Translations under genes and position numbers: made by a program
Shown here: positions 22,334 through 33,130 of the stretch, piece after piece
Numbering within the stretch: position 1 is the first letter of the stretch
Layout: each line of letters begins with the position of its first letter
DNA from: Portulaca oleracea
Lineage: Eukaryota; Streptophyta; Magnoliopsida; Caryophyllales; Portulacaceae
Assembly (NCBI GenBank): GCA_029582165.1
Contig: CM055870.1
Span: 46,890,513 to 46,954,512 of the forward strand
Direction of reading: 5' to 3'
Length of the DNA: 64,000 nucleotides
The notes under the pieces: model-generated
What the model saw: only the letters and a program-made list of their open reading frames with translations
Databases searched by the model: none
What the model was told of the DNA's origin: nothing

Positions 22334-23049
22334 TGGAGCGTTACCGTACGCGTGGGTGGGTGAGGATAGCTTGAGCGATGATTGAAGATCAATAATCAAC
22401 AAGAACAATGGCCTTGAACAGCCAAAGGAAGGATATGACCTTGAGAAAGGAAAACCACAACTCTAGGCCTAACACCCCACCATGATTATCTAAGGTAATC
22501 CACTAATTAATTACTAAAGGAATGATTTGAAACACCACCAAATCACTTGGATAAAGTTAACAATATTTTTTGAGAAAGTTTGGGAAAACCCCTACAATGC
22601 CAAAGCATTTCATACACAATGTCTAAAAAACTTTCAAACAATGCCAAGGGAGGGGTTATATATAAGAATGGGGGAAAAAAAATAACAAAATGCAGCAGCA
22701 ACAACGTCTGGGCATCGTCGCGCAGCGACGGCAACTAGGCGCAAGACATTTAGGCGAGAAGGGGTCGCGGGCGTGACTCTAGGCATCGCGGCGACAGTAA
22801 GGCGGCGCAGATGTCGTGGCGCGACTTAGCTCATGCGCGACGTCCCTCTAGAAAGTTTTCCCCTGCCGACTTCAAACACGCATAACTTAACCAACGATGA
22901 TCGATTCATGCCTCTAAGGTCCCGGGTCCACCTTGAAATGCACCCCGCACCGGAGCTTGAAGCAAATTTGCTCGCGATTCTCAAAGGTAGTGTGGGAAGG
23001 TTTTGCAAACACATAATTCGAAGTTTGGGTCCTCGCCCGATACGCTCCA
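22334..23049 (-). repeat. 3' LTR of element B (716 bp, internally deleted)
   Basis: Termini TGGAGCGT...ACGCTCCA. Lacks about 280 bp relative to the 5' LTR, with a junction near 22888 inside CATAACTTAACC. Confidence 0.88.
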
Positions 23050-23066
23050 TACTCCCCTTCTCGAAA
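23050..23066 (-). promoter_or_regulatory. Polypurine tract, element B
   Basis: On the minus strand GAGAAGGGGAGTA immediately precedes the LTR TG. Confidence 0.8.
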
Positions 23067-23084
23067 AAGAGTTGCCCTCAACTC

Positions 23085-23778
23085 TTAGGAGTAAAAATCG
23101 AGGCCCTCTCCACAACTTGGCACCCTAGAACTCCAAACATCCCGATTGCCGTGAACAATCACACGAGGCACCCAACAAGCTTCGAAACTCACTATATATC
23201 CATCATCCAAATAAAAGAACGTGGTTGGAGGCTTGTTATATGGAGATAAGGGATTAAGGGAAGGAACGGGAATATTTTGTGGAGTTTGGGAGCACTCTTT
23301 CTCACTTGGTTTGCTACAAGGTAAAGTCAAAGCTATAGATCGTTTGCCCTCACCAAGAGCACACTCATCCCGTGTTTCACTCAACATGAGAAGGTTCCTC
23401 AACTCACTTACCACCCAAGTTTTGATTCGATGTGGGTTTAAAGAATTCAAGTAATCACATTCAAATGAATGATCTTCATGCAATAAACACTCCCACAAAA
23501 TTCGCATACCAAACTTCCAAAAGCACCCAATCAACAACACATTCTTGAATAACCAATGACGCCCAAATATCATGTATAACCCATTCAAAGAGTTGATATC
23601 ACAACGACCAACATTCAAACAATAATCACTGTAGAACGACATAAACAACGATCTCATTAGCATTGATTGAACTGGAATCAAGGTATCATTACACCCAAAT
23701 TTGTCACTAGGCACCAAACGAACACCAAGATTCCTAGCATGCCACTCCAAGCATAGAGAATTTTCGATCGAGGACATC
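23085..23778 (-). CDS. Element B ORF, 3' part (after insertion C)
   Basis: C-terminal 231 codons of a 413-codon ORF split by element C; the frame joins exactly to 40604-41151 when C and one ACATC copy are removed. It contains CLNVGRCDINSL and IFGRHWLF, the second copy of a ~50-residue module first seen upstream (CLDVGCCDIKSL, TFRRHWLF). Then come a Pro/Asn-rich stretch and an aromatic C-terminus (TTFFYLDDGYIVSFEACW). No known domain recognised. It ends just before the PPT, where integrase would end in an autonomous element. Confidence 0.65.
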
Positions 23779-24447
23779 TGTAGACACCGGAATTTGTACC
23801 AGTATAATCCCGACTCATAAAAAAGATGCAAGTCAAATGGGCCAAGTGGTAAATGGGTCATTGGGCCCAAAAGATCAACAACCCGAGTGCAAGAAAAATA
23901 AAACAGGCTGCTTTTAATTGTTAAAACCCAGAGGGGTTTTAACTTTTAATAAACAGGCCCATACAAAAGCTGGCACAAACGCGCGCTCCGGCCCAGGAAG
24001 CTTATAACCTGCCTAGATTATAAGCGGAGAACAGTACGACGTCGTTTTGCTCCACGTCATCGATCCGTGTGCTGGTAATTCGTATAACCCGCCTAGGTTA
24101 TAATCATTCTGGCGCCAAAAAAAATCTGCATGCATGCATGATCCCTTGATCATAGCCCCACGTGGTTGGCCTTCCCCTTGACTTCTTATAACCCGCCTAG
24201 GTTATAGCATTAGATGACTTGATTTGTGGGATATGTCCCCCACCATTTCCCTCCAAAATCTTCATCCCTCACCTATAAATACCCCCCTCCATTCCACCTT
24301 CATTTCATCAACAATCATTCTATACCACCCTATTTTACTAAACTTCCATCTAATACACTTACTCTACTCTCATTTCCATCATATTATACTTCCATCTCAT
24401 CATCCACATCCACATCTAATCCTCTCATAATCACTCTCATCACCACT
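23779..24447 (+). repeat. 5' LTR of element C, part 1
   Basis: U3 and start of R, matching 39040-39718 closely. Contains four palindromic motifs (23920-23943, 24002-24023, 24083-24103, 24185-24206) and the TATA box. Interrupted at CCACT by element D. Confidence 0.88.
24274..24281 (+). promoter_or_regulatory. LTR TATA box, element C
   Basis: TATAAATA in context ACCTATAAATACCCCCCTCC. The same box is in the 3' LTR at 39535-39542. Transcription would start in the CT-rich sequence just downstream. Confidence 0.65.
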
Positions 24448-25587
24448 TGATGGAGGTCCTCCATCAAACATCCAAAGTTCAGCACCAATTTATCAGGAGC
24501 CAGCATCAAGAGCAGCAACGACCTCACCATCTTCAGCATCAAACACTGACATCCAGGAGTATTTCATGATGGTCCAACAAGTCATAAGGTCGTCCAACAA
24601 CAGCAACATCAACATCAACAGCAGCAGCCAGCCAGTGAAGTTGTTTCTCAATTCCGTATCTTTGGATTGAGGTCCTCACCAGTACTTTGAAGACTTCACT
24701 TTAGAGCTGTTGAGGACTTTCCAACTCAGTGAAGATGTTTGCCAGTTCTGAGGTCATCTATGAAGACATCACTTCTGGAACTGTTGAGGATATTCCAGTT
24801 CTGTGAGGTGATCCTGCATTGAGGTCCTCCATGAAGACTCACTTCCGAGCTGTTGAGGCCATTTCCAGCTTGTGAGGTGATTTAACCGTTTGTAATAAAG
24901 ACAACGCGTTTGTTAGAGTTTATTTCATTTTATTTCCTTTTATTTTGAGGTAATCCAGTTTGTAATGAGGCTTAATTAGCTTGCTAAGTTAGTTAAGTAG
25001 TTTAATGCCTAATTAGGAAGTTTCTTGAGCAAGGGGAAACCCTTAATCATCTAGCTCAACCCTAGGTTTAAATACATTGTAATCGGCAGCTTGTGAGGAT
25101 CATCTATCAGTGAAATCAATAGCATTTTGAGTGCCTTAATTGAGCCTCTTGTTTGTGAGTGATGTTAAACTCTCATCTCTGGTTAATTCTACTACAGTAG
25201 CAAGGATTTGGCAATCCTTGTGGTGGGTGTAGAGCTTGGTAATCTCAGTGGTGGTGTGCTTGTATCCATTGAGATCATCCAGTCCATTGCCCTTGAAGTT
25301 CTAGCTGTGGTGGGTCTGTATCAGCTTGAGCCTCAAGACTATCTTCGGTTACTGTTTGATTGTAAGTTTGTTCATCCGATCATCATTTTATCATCATCCA
25401 TTTCATCCATTCGTTCATTGGTGTTTATGCTCTGTTTTGAGGAGGTTGTAATTGATTTCTTGTCGTGAGGTTCTGTTTTGGTGTGTTTGTGTTTGAATCT
25501 CTGTTGTGAGGCCAGAATTGTGTGTTTGTGTGTTAATGTGGTGTATTATGAGGTCAATACTCTGATCTTAGGACCTTGCATACATCA
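24448..25587 (+). repeat. 5' LTR of element D
   Basis: TGATGGAGG...CATACATCA. Related LTRs (TGATGGAGATC...ATACATCA) occur at 57041-57922 and 59069-60154. Confidence 0.92.
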
Positions 25588-25591
25588 TAAT

Positions 25592-25603
25592 TGGTATCAG
25601 AGC
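25592..25603 (+). promoter_or_regulatory. Primer binding site, element D
   Basis: TGGTATCAGAGC four bases after the LTR end. Confidence 0.92.
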
Positions 25604-25654
25604 TGAGTAACATCTTGGAGGAAGGACTGTGTTGTGTTATTTGTGCATTTCATA

Positions 25655-26850
25655 ATGTCGGGCTGTAGTAAAACACCTCAGGAAGTAGCAGAACAAGCCT
25701 TGAGGGAGAAGGAGGAATTGGAAGGGAAACTAAAATTTGTGAGTGATCAGTTGAAATATTATATGAGGTTGCACAGAAATAGGCTTAATGGAGAGACTGA
25801 TGTGGAGTCTGAAGAAGAAGAAGATGAGGAGAACCCTTTTAGTGAAACTGGAAGGGGAGGAGGAAGACCTAGGTATCACAGAAGAAGGGGATACGTAAGG
25901 AGGTCACCTAGAAGTAGTGTTAGTGAATCCAGGAGTAGGAGTGAGAGGGAAGAAAGGAGGGGAGAAAGAAGAGCAGAGAAGTTGGATTTCAAAATAGATA
26001 TTCCTGAGTATGGAGGTGAGTTGGATCCTGATGTATTTTTGGATTGGTTGCAAATAGTGGAGAGGGTATTTGATTTGAGGGAGTTGTCTGAGGAAAACAA
26101 GGTGAAGTTGGTTGCATTGAAATTAAGGAAATATGCATCTACATGGTGGAACAACTTGCAAAGAAGGAGAGAAGAGATCAATGAACCTAAAGTCAGTACA
26201 TGGGGTGAAATGAGGCAGAAGCTCAAGGAGAAATTCCTACCTGAAAGTTACATGAAGGAAAATTATTTCAAGCTTCAGCACTTTGTCCAGGGTAGCAAAT
26301 CTGTTGAGGAGTATACCAAGGAGTTTGAACATTTACTGTGGAAGTGCAATATGAAGGACAATGAGGTGCAGACATATGTGAGGTATCTTGCAGGGTTGAA
26401 TGAAAGCATCAGAAATATTGTTGAGCTTCAGGTGTACCATTCACTTGATGAGCTGAGTTTTTGGCTCATAAGGTGGAAGAGCAGAGGAAGGCCCAAAGGA
26501 AGGAGTATGGAAGCAAGTATCCAGCCAAAACCTATCCTCAAACCAAATCAGACCATTAGAATAAATCCTACCATCCACCTCAAAGAACCTATCCATCCCC
26601 ACAACCACAAACCAGATATCCAGCCCCTAAACCACCTCAAACACAATCCCAAAATCCCCCACAAAGAACCCCAATCCCTACCAATCGACCATTCCCTGAG
26701 AGGAGGTGCTTTAGATGTCAAGGACTTGGACATCTAGCATCAGATAGTCCAAACAGAAGAGCAGTAACCTTAGCAGAATATCAAGCAGCACTGTTTGTTG
26801 AACCTGAGACAGTTGTTGAGGAGGAACAGTATGATGAACCTGATGGAGAT
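25655..26850 (+). pseudogene. Element D gag (one frameshift, one stop)
   Basis: Start at MSGCSKTPQEV (25655), chosen because the upstream Met is in the leader. A charged coiled-coil N-terminus and Arg/Ser-rich linker are followed by the gag core (DIPEYGGELDPDVFLDWLQ, LRKYASTWWNNLQ, FVQGSKSVEEYTKEFEHLL, YLAGLNESI). The frame shifts near 26465; in the new frame a Pro/Gln-rich region with a TAG (26557-26559) leads to the knuckle CFRCQGLGHLASDS (26707-26748). The last Cys is Ser, so the zinc site is incomplete. Confidence 0.88.
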
Positions 26851-26853
26851 CCT

Positions 26854-27429
26854 GTGTATGATGAAGAGGAAGTTGAGGCCAGACCTGATGAAGGTGAAAT
26901 GTTGGTGATCAGGAGGATCCTTAGCAGTTATGTCATTGATGAGGAAGCTGAGCAGAGGGAGAACATTTTTCATACAAGATGTACAGTGCAAGGGAAGATC
27001 TGTTCCTTGATTATTGATGGAGGCAGCTGTACAAATGCAGCATCACAGACTATGGTGCAAAAGATGAATTTGCAAACCTGTCCTCATCCAGCACCTTACA
27101 CCATCCAGTGGTTGAATCAAAGTAGAGGTATCAAAATCTCATCTAGATGCCTTGTGAATTTTTCAATTGGTTCTGTTTATAAAGATGAAGTGTCGTGTGA
27201 TGTTATACCTATGGATGCATGTCATTTATTGTTGGGAAGACCTTGGTTGTTTGATAGATCTGTTAACCATGATGGAAGAGCCAATACTTATTCCCTTAAC
27301 CTGAACCACAAGAAAATTGTCCTCACCCCACTTAAACCATCCCAGCTCACAAAAAGAACCAAGAACCTGATTGTTGAACCATCCCTTGATGTGATCTTAC
27401 CAGCTGAATATCATGAGTTCTGTGAATAG
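26854..27429 (+). CDS. Element D protease region
   Basis: Aspartic protease segment with active-site loop LIIDGGSCTN (~residues 51-60) and the C-terminal HLLLGRPW motif. It shares one frame with the downstream pol. It ends at TAG (27427-27429) just before the RT linker. Confidence 0.85.
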   Translation: MYDEEEVEARPDEGEMLVIRRILSSYVIDEEAEQRENIFHTRCTVQGKICSLIIDGGSCTNAASQTMVQKMNLQTCPHPAPYTIQWLNQSRGIKISSRCLVNFSIGSVYKDEVSCDVIPMDACHLLLGRPWLFDRSVNHDGRANTYSLNLNHKKIVLTPLKPSQLTKRTKNLIVEPSLDVILPAEYHEFCE

Positions 27430-28191
27430 AAGGAGTTACTTTTGCTTGATCTTGATGAAGAACCAGCCTCACAAAATGAGCCAGCCCCAGAAAATAGCAA
27501 TCCTTTATTCCAACCCATCCTAAACCAGTACCTACATGTTTTTCCAGAAGAAATGCCACCAGGTTTACCCCCAAAAGGAGACATCCAGCATAAAATTGAC
27601 CTCATCCCAGGATCTATTTTACCAAACAAACCAGCCTATAGAATAACCTCTGTTGAAACCAATGAGATCCAGAGGCAAGTTGATGAGTTGTTGGAGAAAG
27701 GAATGATTAGAGAGAGCTTGAGTCCTTGTGCAGTGCCAGCTTTGTTGGTTCCAAAGAAAGATGGAAGCCAGAGGATGTGTATTGATTGTAGAGCCATCAA
27801 TAAAATCACAATTAAGTATAGATATCCTATTCCAAGACTTGAGGATATGCTTGATGAGCTCCATGGCTCAACTGTGTTTTCAAAGATTGATTTGAGGAGT
27901 GGATATTATCAGATCAGAATTTATGAGGGAGATGAGTGGAAGACAACCTTTAAGACTAAGGGAGGTTTGTATGAGTGGTTAGTCATGCCGTTTGGTTTAA
28001 CAAATGCACCTTCAACATTTATGAGACTCATGAATCAAGTTCTGAAGCCTTTGATTGGGAAATGTGTTGTTGTGTATTTTGATGATATACTCATTTATAG
28101 CCAGTCTGAGGAAGATCATGTGAATCACTTGATGAGTGTTATGGAGATTCTGAGTAGAGAGCAGCTGTATGGAAACCTCAAGAAGTGTTAA
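27430..28191 (+). CDS. Element D reverse transcriptase
   Basis: Open from the stop at 27427 to TAA at 28189. RT motifs in order: [52 protein letters not shown] (first Asp), [15 protein letters not shown], and catalytic [11 protein letters not shown]. The stop falls at KKC*FF, where related copies have Glu, so it is a point nonsense change before the thumb. Confidence 0.9.
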   Translation, partial: KELLLLDLDEEPASQNEPAPENSNPLFQPILNQYLHVFPEEMPPGLPPKGDIQHKIDLIPGSILPNKPAYRITSVETNEIQRQVDELLEKGMIRESLSPCAVPALLVPKKDGSQRMCIDCRAINKITIKYRYPIPRLEDMLDELHGSTVFSKIDLRSGYYQIRIYEGDEWKTTFKTKGGLYEWLVMPFGLTNAPSTFMRLMNQVLKPLIGKCVVVYFDDILIYSQSEEDHVNHLMSVMEILSREQLYGNLKKC

Positions 28192-30366
28192 TTCTTCACC
28201 AGCCATGTTATATTCCTTGGTTATATTGTGACATCAGAAGGAATTCAAGTAGATGAGGAGAAGGTCATAGCCATTAGAGAGTGGCCAATTCCAACATCAA
28301 TCCAGCAAATCAGAAGTTTTCATGGATTGGCTTCTTTCTACAGGAGGTTTGTGAGGAACTTTAGCACTATTCTAGCTCCTATGACTGAATTAGTGAAGGG
28401 GAAGAGCTTTACTTGGACACCAGCTGCACAAAAATCTTTTGAGGAGGTCAAAAGACAGTTAACCTCAGCACCAGTGTTGGCATTACCTTGTTTTGCCAAA
28501 GTCTTTGAAGTGGAATTTGATGCCTCAGGTGTGGGCATTGGAGCAGTGTTGACTCAAGAGGGAAAACCAGTAGCTTATTTCAGTGAGAAACTCAATGAGG
28601 CCAAGAGGAAATACAGTACATATGATAAGGAGTTTTATGCTATCATCAGAGCTTTGCAACATTGGAGGCATTATCTTATTGGAGCTGAATTTATTCTACA
28701 CAGTGATCATGAGACCCTCAAATTTATTCAGGGGCAGAATAAACTCAACACTAGGCATGCTACTTGGGTGGAGTTCATGCAGCAACTCTATTTTGTGATC
28801 CATCATAAATCTGGGAAGCTTAACAAAGGAGTTGATGCACTATCCAGGAGGTATTTGTTGTTGCAAGTTTTGGATGTAAGAGTGCTTGGTTTTGAACAGT
28901 TGAAAGCTTTGTATGAGAATGATGAAGATTTTGGAGTGTTGTACCAGAAATGTCAGGGACATCCTCAAAGTCTATACCACATAGACCAGGGATTTCTCTT
29001 CAAAGGAGCAAGGTTATGTATTCCAAGGAGCAGTTTTAGAGAGTTGTTGATCTCGGAAGTTTATGGAGGTTGCTTGGCAGGTCATTTTGGCATTGAGAAG
29101 ACCCTTCTTATGCTGAAGGAACATTATTGTTGGCCTAAAATGAGGAAGGATGTTGAGCATTGGATCAGGAGGTGTGCTACATGTCAGATTGCAAAGAGTC
29201 ATAGCTTACCTCAAGGGCTATACACACATTTGCCAGTTCCAAACGGTCCTTGGGAGGACATCAGCCTAGACTTCATTGTTGGTCTACCAAGAACTCAAAG
29301 TGGGAAAGATTCAATCATGGTAGTTGTGGACAGATTCAGTAAAATGGCTCATTTCATTGCTTGCCATACCACCTATGATGCTGTGAGGGTGGCTAAATTG
29401 TATTTCCAGGAGGTAGTGAGACTCCATGGTGTTCCCAGGAGTATGGTGTCTGATAGGGATGTCAAGTTCCTAAGTCATTTTTGGGTTACTCTTTGGAAGA
29501 AGTTGGGCACCCCATTGAAGTATAGCACAGCTTGTCACCCCCAAACTGATGGGCAAACAGAGGTCACAAATAGGGCACTTGGAACACTATTGAGGTCACT
29601 GATATCCACAAACAAAACAGGATGGGACACCCACTTGTCTCATGCTGAATTTGCTTTCAATAGAGCACCATCCAAGGCAACTAGCCTTTCACCATTCCAG
29701 GTTGTCTATGGTAGAAATCCTATAACTCTATTGGATTTATCCCCACTAACAAATTCTGTGAGGTTTAGTTATGAAGCAGGTAAACATGCAGAGGAGATCA
29801 AGAAGCTTCACCAGCAAGTCAGGGAGAAGATCATCAAGTATTCTGAGCAAGTTTCTACATCAGCAAACAAGCATAGGAGGAAAATGGTTTTCAATCCAGG
29901 ATATCTAGTGTGGATTCATCTAAGGAAGGATAGATTTCCAAGCAAGAGGAAGGGAAAGTTGACCCCAAGAGCAGATGGTCCTTTTGAAGTGCTATAGAGG
30001 ATTGGAGACAATGCTTACAAGTTAGACCTTTCTCAAGACTATGGAGGCAGTGCTACATTCAACGTTGCAGATTTGAGGCCTTACTTTCTAGAGCATGAAG
30101 ACCTTCCAAGTTTGAGGACAAACTTTCCTCAACCTGGGGACGATGATGGAGGTCCTCGATCAAACATCCAAGGTTCAGCACCAAGTGATCAGGAGCCGGC
30201 ATCAAGAGCAGCAACGACCTCACCATCTTCAGCATCAAACACTGACATCCAGGAGTGTTTCATGATGGTCAAACAAGTCATGAGGTCGTCCAACAACAAC
30301 AACATCAACATCAACAGCAGCAGCCAGCCAGTGAGGTTGTTTCTCAATTCCATATCTTTGGATTAG
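28192..30366 (+). pseudogene. Element D RNase H and integrase, running into the 3' LTR
   Basis: Same frame as RT. RT thumb (VIFLGYIVTSEGI), RNase H (EFDASGVGIGAVL, YSTYDKEFYAI, ILHSDHETLKFI, VDALSRR) and integrase: zinc pair CATCQIAKS; DDE residues in SLDFIVGLPR, MVSDRDVKF and GQTEVTNRAL, all present. GPF/Y-like segment (ADGPFEVL) is followed by TAG at 29995-29997, then ADLRPYFLEHEDL. Past the PPT the frame stays open 220 bp into the 3' LTR (to 30366). No chromodomain visible. Confidence 0.88.
30133..30143 (+). promoter_or_regulatory. Polypurine tract, element D
   Basis: CCTGGGGACGA directly before the 3' LTR TGATGGAGG. Confidence 0.7.
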
Positions 30367-31261
30367 ACTTCACTTTAGAGCTGTTGAGGACTTTCCAGCT
30401 CAGTGAAGATGTTTGCCAGTTCTGAGGTCATCTATGAAGACATCACTTCTAGAACTGTTGAGGATATTCCAGTTCTGTGAGGTGATCCTGCATTGAGGTC
30501 CTCCATGAAGATTCACTTCCGAGCTGTTGAGGCCATTTCCAGCTTGTGAGGTGATTTAACCGTTTGTAATAAAGACATCGCGTTTGTTAGAGTTTATTTC
30601 ACTTTATTTCCTTTTATTTTGAGGTAATCCAATTTGTAATGAGGCTTAATTAGCTTGCTAAGTTAGTTAAGTAGTTTAATGCCTAATTAGGGAGTTTCTT
30701 GAGCAAGGGGAAACCCTTAATCATCCAGCTCAACCCTAGGTTTAAATACATTGTAATCGGCAGCTTGTGAGGATCATCTATCAGTGAAATCAATAGCATT
30801 TTGAGTGCCTTAATTGAGCCTCTTGTTTGTGAGTGACGTTAAACTCTCATCTCTGGTTAATTCTACTACAGTAGCAAGGATTTGGCAATCCTTGTGGTGG
30901 GTGTAGAGCTTGGTAATCTCAGTGGTGGTGTGCCTGTATCCATTGAGATCATCCAGTCCATTGCCCTTGAAGTTCTAGCTGTGGTGGGTCTGTATCAGCT
31001 TGAGCCTCAAGACTATCTTCGGTTACTGTTTGATTGTAAGTTTGTTCATCCGATCATCATTTTATCATCATCCATTTCATCCATTCGTTCATTGGTGTTT
31101 ATGCTCTGTTTTGACGAGGTTGTAATTGATTTCTTGTCCTAAGGTTCTGTTTTGGTGTGTTTGTGTTTGAATCTCTGTTGTGAGGCCAGAATTGTGTGTT
31201 TGTGTGTTAATGTGGTGTATTGTGAGGTCAATACCCTGATCTGAGGACCTTGCATATATCA
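30144..31261 (+). repeat. 3' LTR of element D
   Basis: TGATGGAGG...CATATATCA, nearly identical to the 5' LTR. Confidence 0.92.
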
Positions 31262-31266
31262 CCACT

Positions 31267-32203
31267 ACATAACCATCCACATACTGCTTTTTCTACACCA
31301 CCCACATCATCTCATCCGGGCTTCAAGTCAAGGGGCAACTCAAGGAATCAAATTCATCAATTCTACCACCTTAAGCAAGGTTCGATTTCTTTATTTACAT
31401 TATTGTAATTAATCATGTAATTCTTTCTTTAATTCCGTGCTTGTACATATTTTGTAAATTGAAAACCACCTTTCTTTTATATTGCATGATTCGAATAATA
31501 ATTCCGCGAAATTAATCAAACTTCTCCCCGCTCTCTTTCTTTTCAGTGTTGATTTTAGTAGACTGTTTATAACAGGCGGATTCGAGAGTTCTTATAACTC
31601 TCGAATTCATAACCTTACCCCCGAATCTAGAAATCGGGTTCGTAGACCGGAGTCTTTCTTTTTCTTATTTTATGGTTTGTCGGTTTCCTTAAATCGGCTG
31701 GCGACTCTTTAAACAATTTATAAATTCGTTTGATTATTTAAAATATTCGTTTTTGCATAAAATGATTTAAATAAATAATTTAGTTCATCCCTTTCACTAA
31801 TTTAAGATTGGACCAGAGGAAAATGGGCCGGAAATTAATAAACCTAGGCGGGTTTTAGTAATTTCAACCCATTTTCTTCTGACCCAGGGATGCAGACGGC
31901 CCAACCTTCTGCTAAAACCTAAGCGGGTTTTAGCATTTTCTGGTGGCCCGTCTGCTCCTCTTTGGGCTTGAATTTAGTGGTTGGGCCGGGATTAAATTAT
32001 TGTTAAATTAATTTGTGTAATTACAGATAATTTAAATTATAAAAAGGGGTTTGTAAAAAAAATAAAGTTTCATCACCTCGAAAACGAATTTCAAAAAATA
32101 AAAATTTCCTTCTTTAAGGATTAAGTTACCTTAGTCGGCTCTCGATCACAAAAGTAGCGCATCACGCGGAAAAAGGTTCTCACCTTTTTCTCGGGGTCCT
32201 ACA
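31267..32203 (+). repeat. 5' LTR of element C, part 2
   Basis: Resumes at ACATAACCATCC exactly as in the uninterrupted 3' LTR (39719 on) and ends CCTACA. Contains a perfect 11-bp hairpin (31580-31606) and two inverted CCTAGGCGGG motifs. Confidence 0.88.
31580..31606 (+). repeat. Perfect hairpin in LTR of element C
   Basis: ATTCGAGAGTT, loop CTTAT, AACTCTCGAAT. It is repeated intact in the 3' LTR (about 40031-40057). It lies downstream of the TATA box, so would be in the RNA. Confidence 0.85.
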
Positions 32204-32206
32204 GAT

Positions 32207-32225
32207 TGGCGACTCCACTGGGGAC
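32207..32225 (+). promoter_or_regulatory. Primer binding site, element C
   Basis: TGGCGACTCCACTGGGGAC just after the LTR. It is not the initiator-Met sequence used by A, B, D, F and G. Tat/Ogre elements are reported to use Arg-type sites of this form; the exact tRNA is unverified. Confidence 0.7.
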
Positions 32226-33130
32226 TTAAACTTAAAAAGAGGGTAAAACTTGAAAAAAATCAAATTGATTTGAAAGTGTAAAAGGGAGAAGTTAATTTAT
32301 TTCGCGACTTTATTATTCTTTTAGGGTTGAGAAAAAGATTATCTTAATATAATTAACTTTATTATTCTTGTCTTTTTGTAAAAAGTCGACCCTAGTTTTG
32401 AGGTTTTGTTCTAGTCTATATAAAATTCATTGGGTTGAGAAAAAGATTATTCATTAATTAATTAATATAATTAACTCAAAGGCATCTTGGTTCGCCCAAG
32501 TGGAAGGGCCCATTTATGTTTGAAAGTTGATTATCTTAATCAATAAATAAAAATTAACTCACCTTTGATGATATTATATGACCCTTTATGAAATTCTCTT
32601 AACAAAGGTAAAAAAAATTAATTAAAAGTCCAACAAAGTTAATGGATAGTGTCTTAGACTGCATAATAGTCATTAGGCTCGAGTAAATTAATTTATCGAT
32701 TTAATTAATAAATCCATCACATTCATGGTCGGCCCGTTGTTAGGCCCAACCATATTGAATTTGCCAATTAAGCCCATAAATTAATTATGACTCGTCTATT
32801 GTTGACTTTATCCAGTCCTTTACAATATCTATTTTCCCCGAGTAAGAAAAAAAGAGCATAAAAACAGAAAGGTTAAAAAGGGGGGGGGGGTCGTCGATCT
32901 TGTTAAGTATTATTCTAACCTGCATAATAGCAAGTATGGTTTGAGCTGTCTGAGTTGTTGGGCCATGTCATGGATTCTCGTTAAAACGGTCGGCTTGTGG
33001 ATTGGGCCCATCCGAATTGGGAAACACTGACTAAAGCCTGTCAACTTATGACCCACTCGCTATATTTGACTTTATCCGACCCTTTATGATGCTCTTGTTG
33101 TAAAAAGTTATGTTGTTACGCAAATCTGTG
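32226..33130 (+). other. Element C leader, non-coding
   Basis: AT-rich leader with a G homopolymer (32880-32890) and scattered repeats of TTAATTAATATAATTAACT type. No ORF of note. Confidence 0.6.

Larger units (their letters stand above)
24448..31261 (+). mobile_element. Element D: Ty3/gypsy chromovirus-like retrotransposon (6.8 kb)
   Basis: LTRs 24448-25587 and 30144-31261, target duplication CCACT (24443-24447 and 31262-31266), PBS, gag, pol and PPT all present. It is the innermost and therefore latest insertion of the nest. By eye the LTRs differ at roughly 2% of positions plus a ~20-bp indel near 24670. gag-pol is nearly complete but has a frameshift and four in-frame stops. Confidence 0.93.

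Noticed and set aside
23221..23454. Plus-strand ORF
   Set aside because: Antisense shadow of the element B ORF.
25208..25468. 86-aa ORF duplicated at 30882-31142
   Set aside because: It lies wholly within both LTRs of element D; duplication is the LTR itself and there is no domain.
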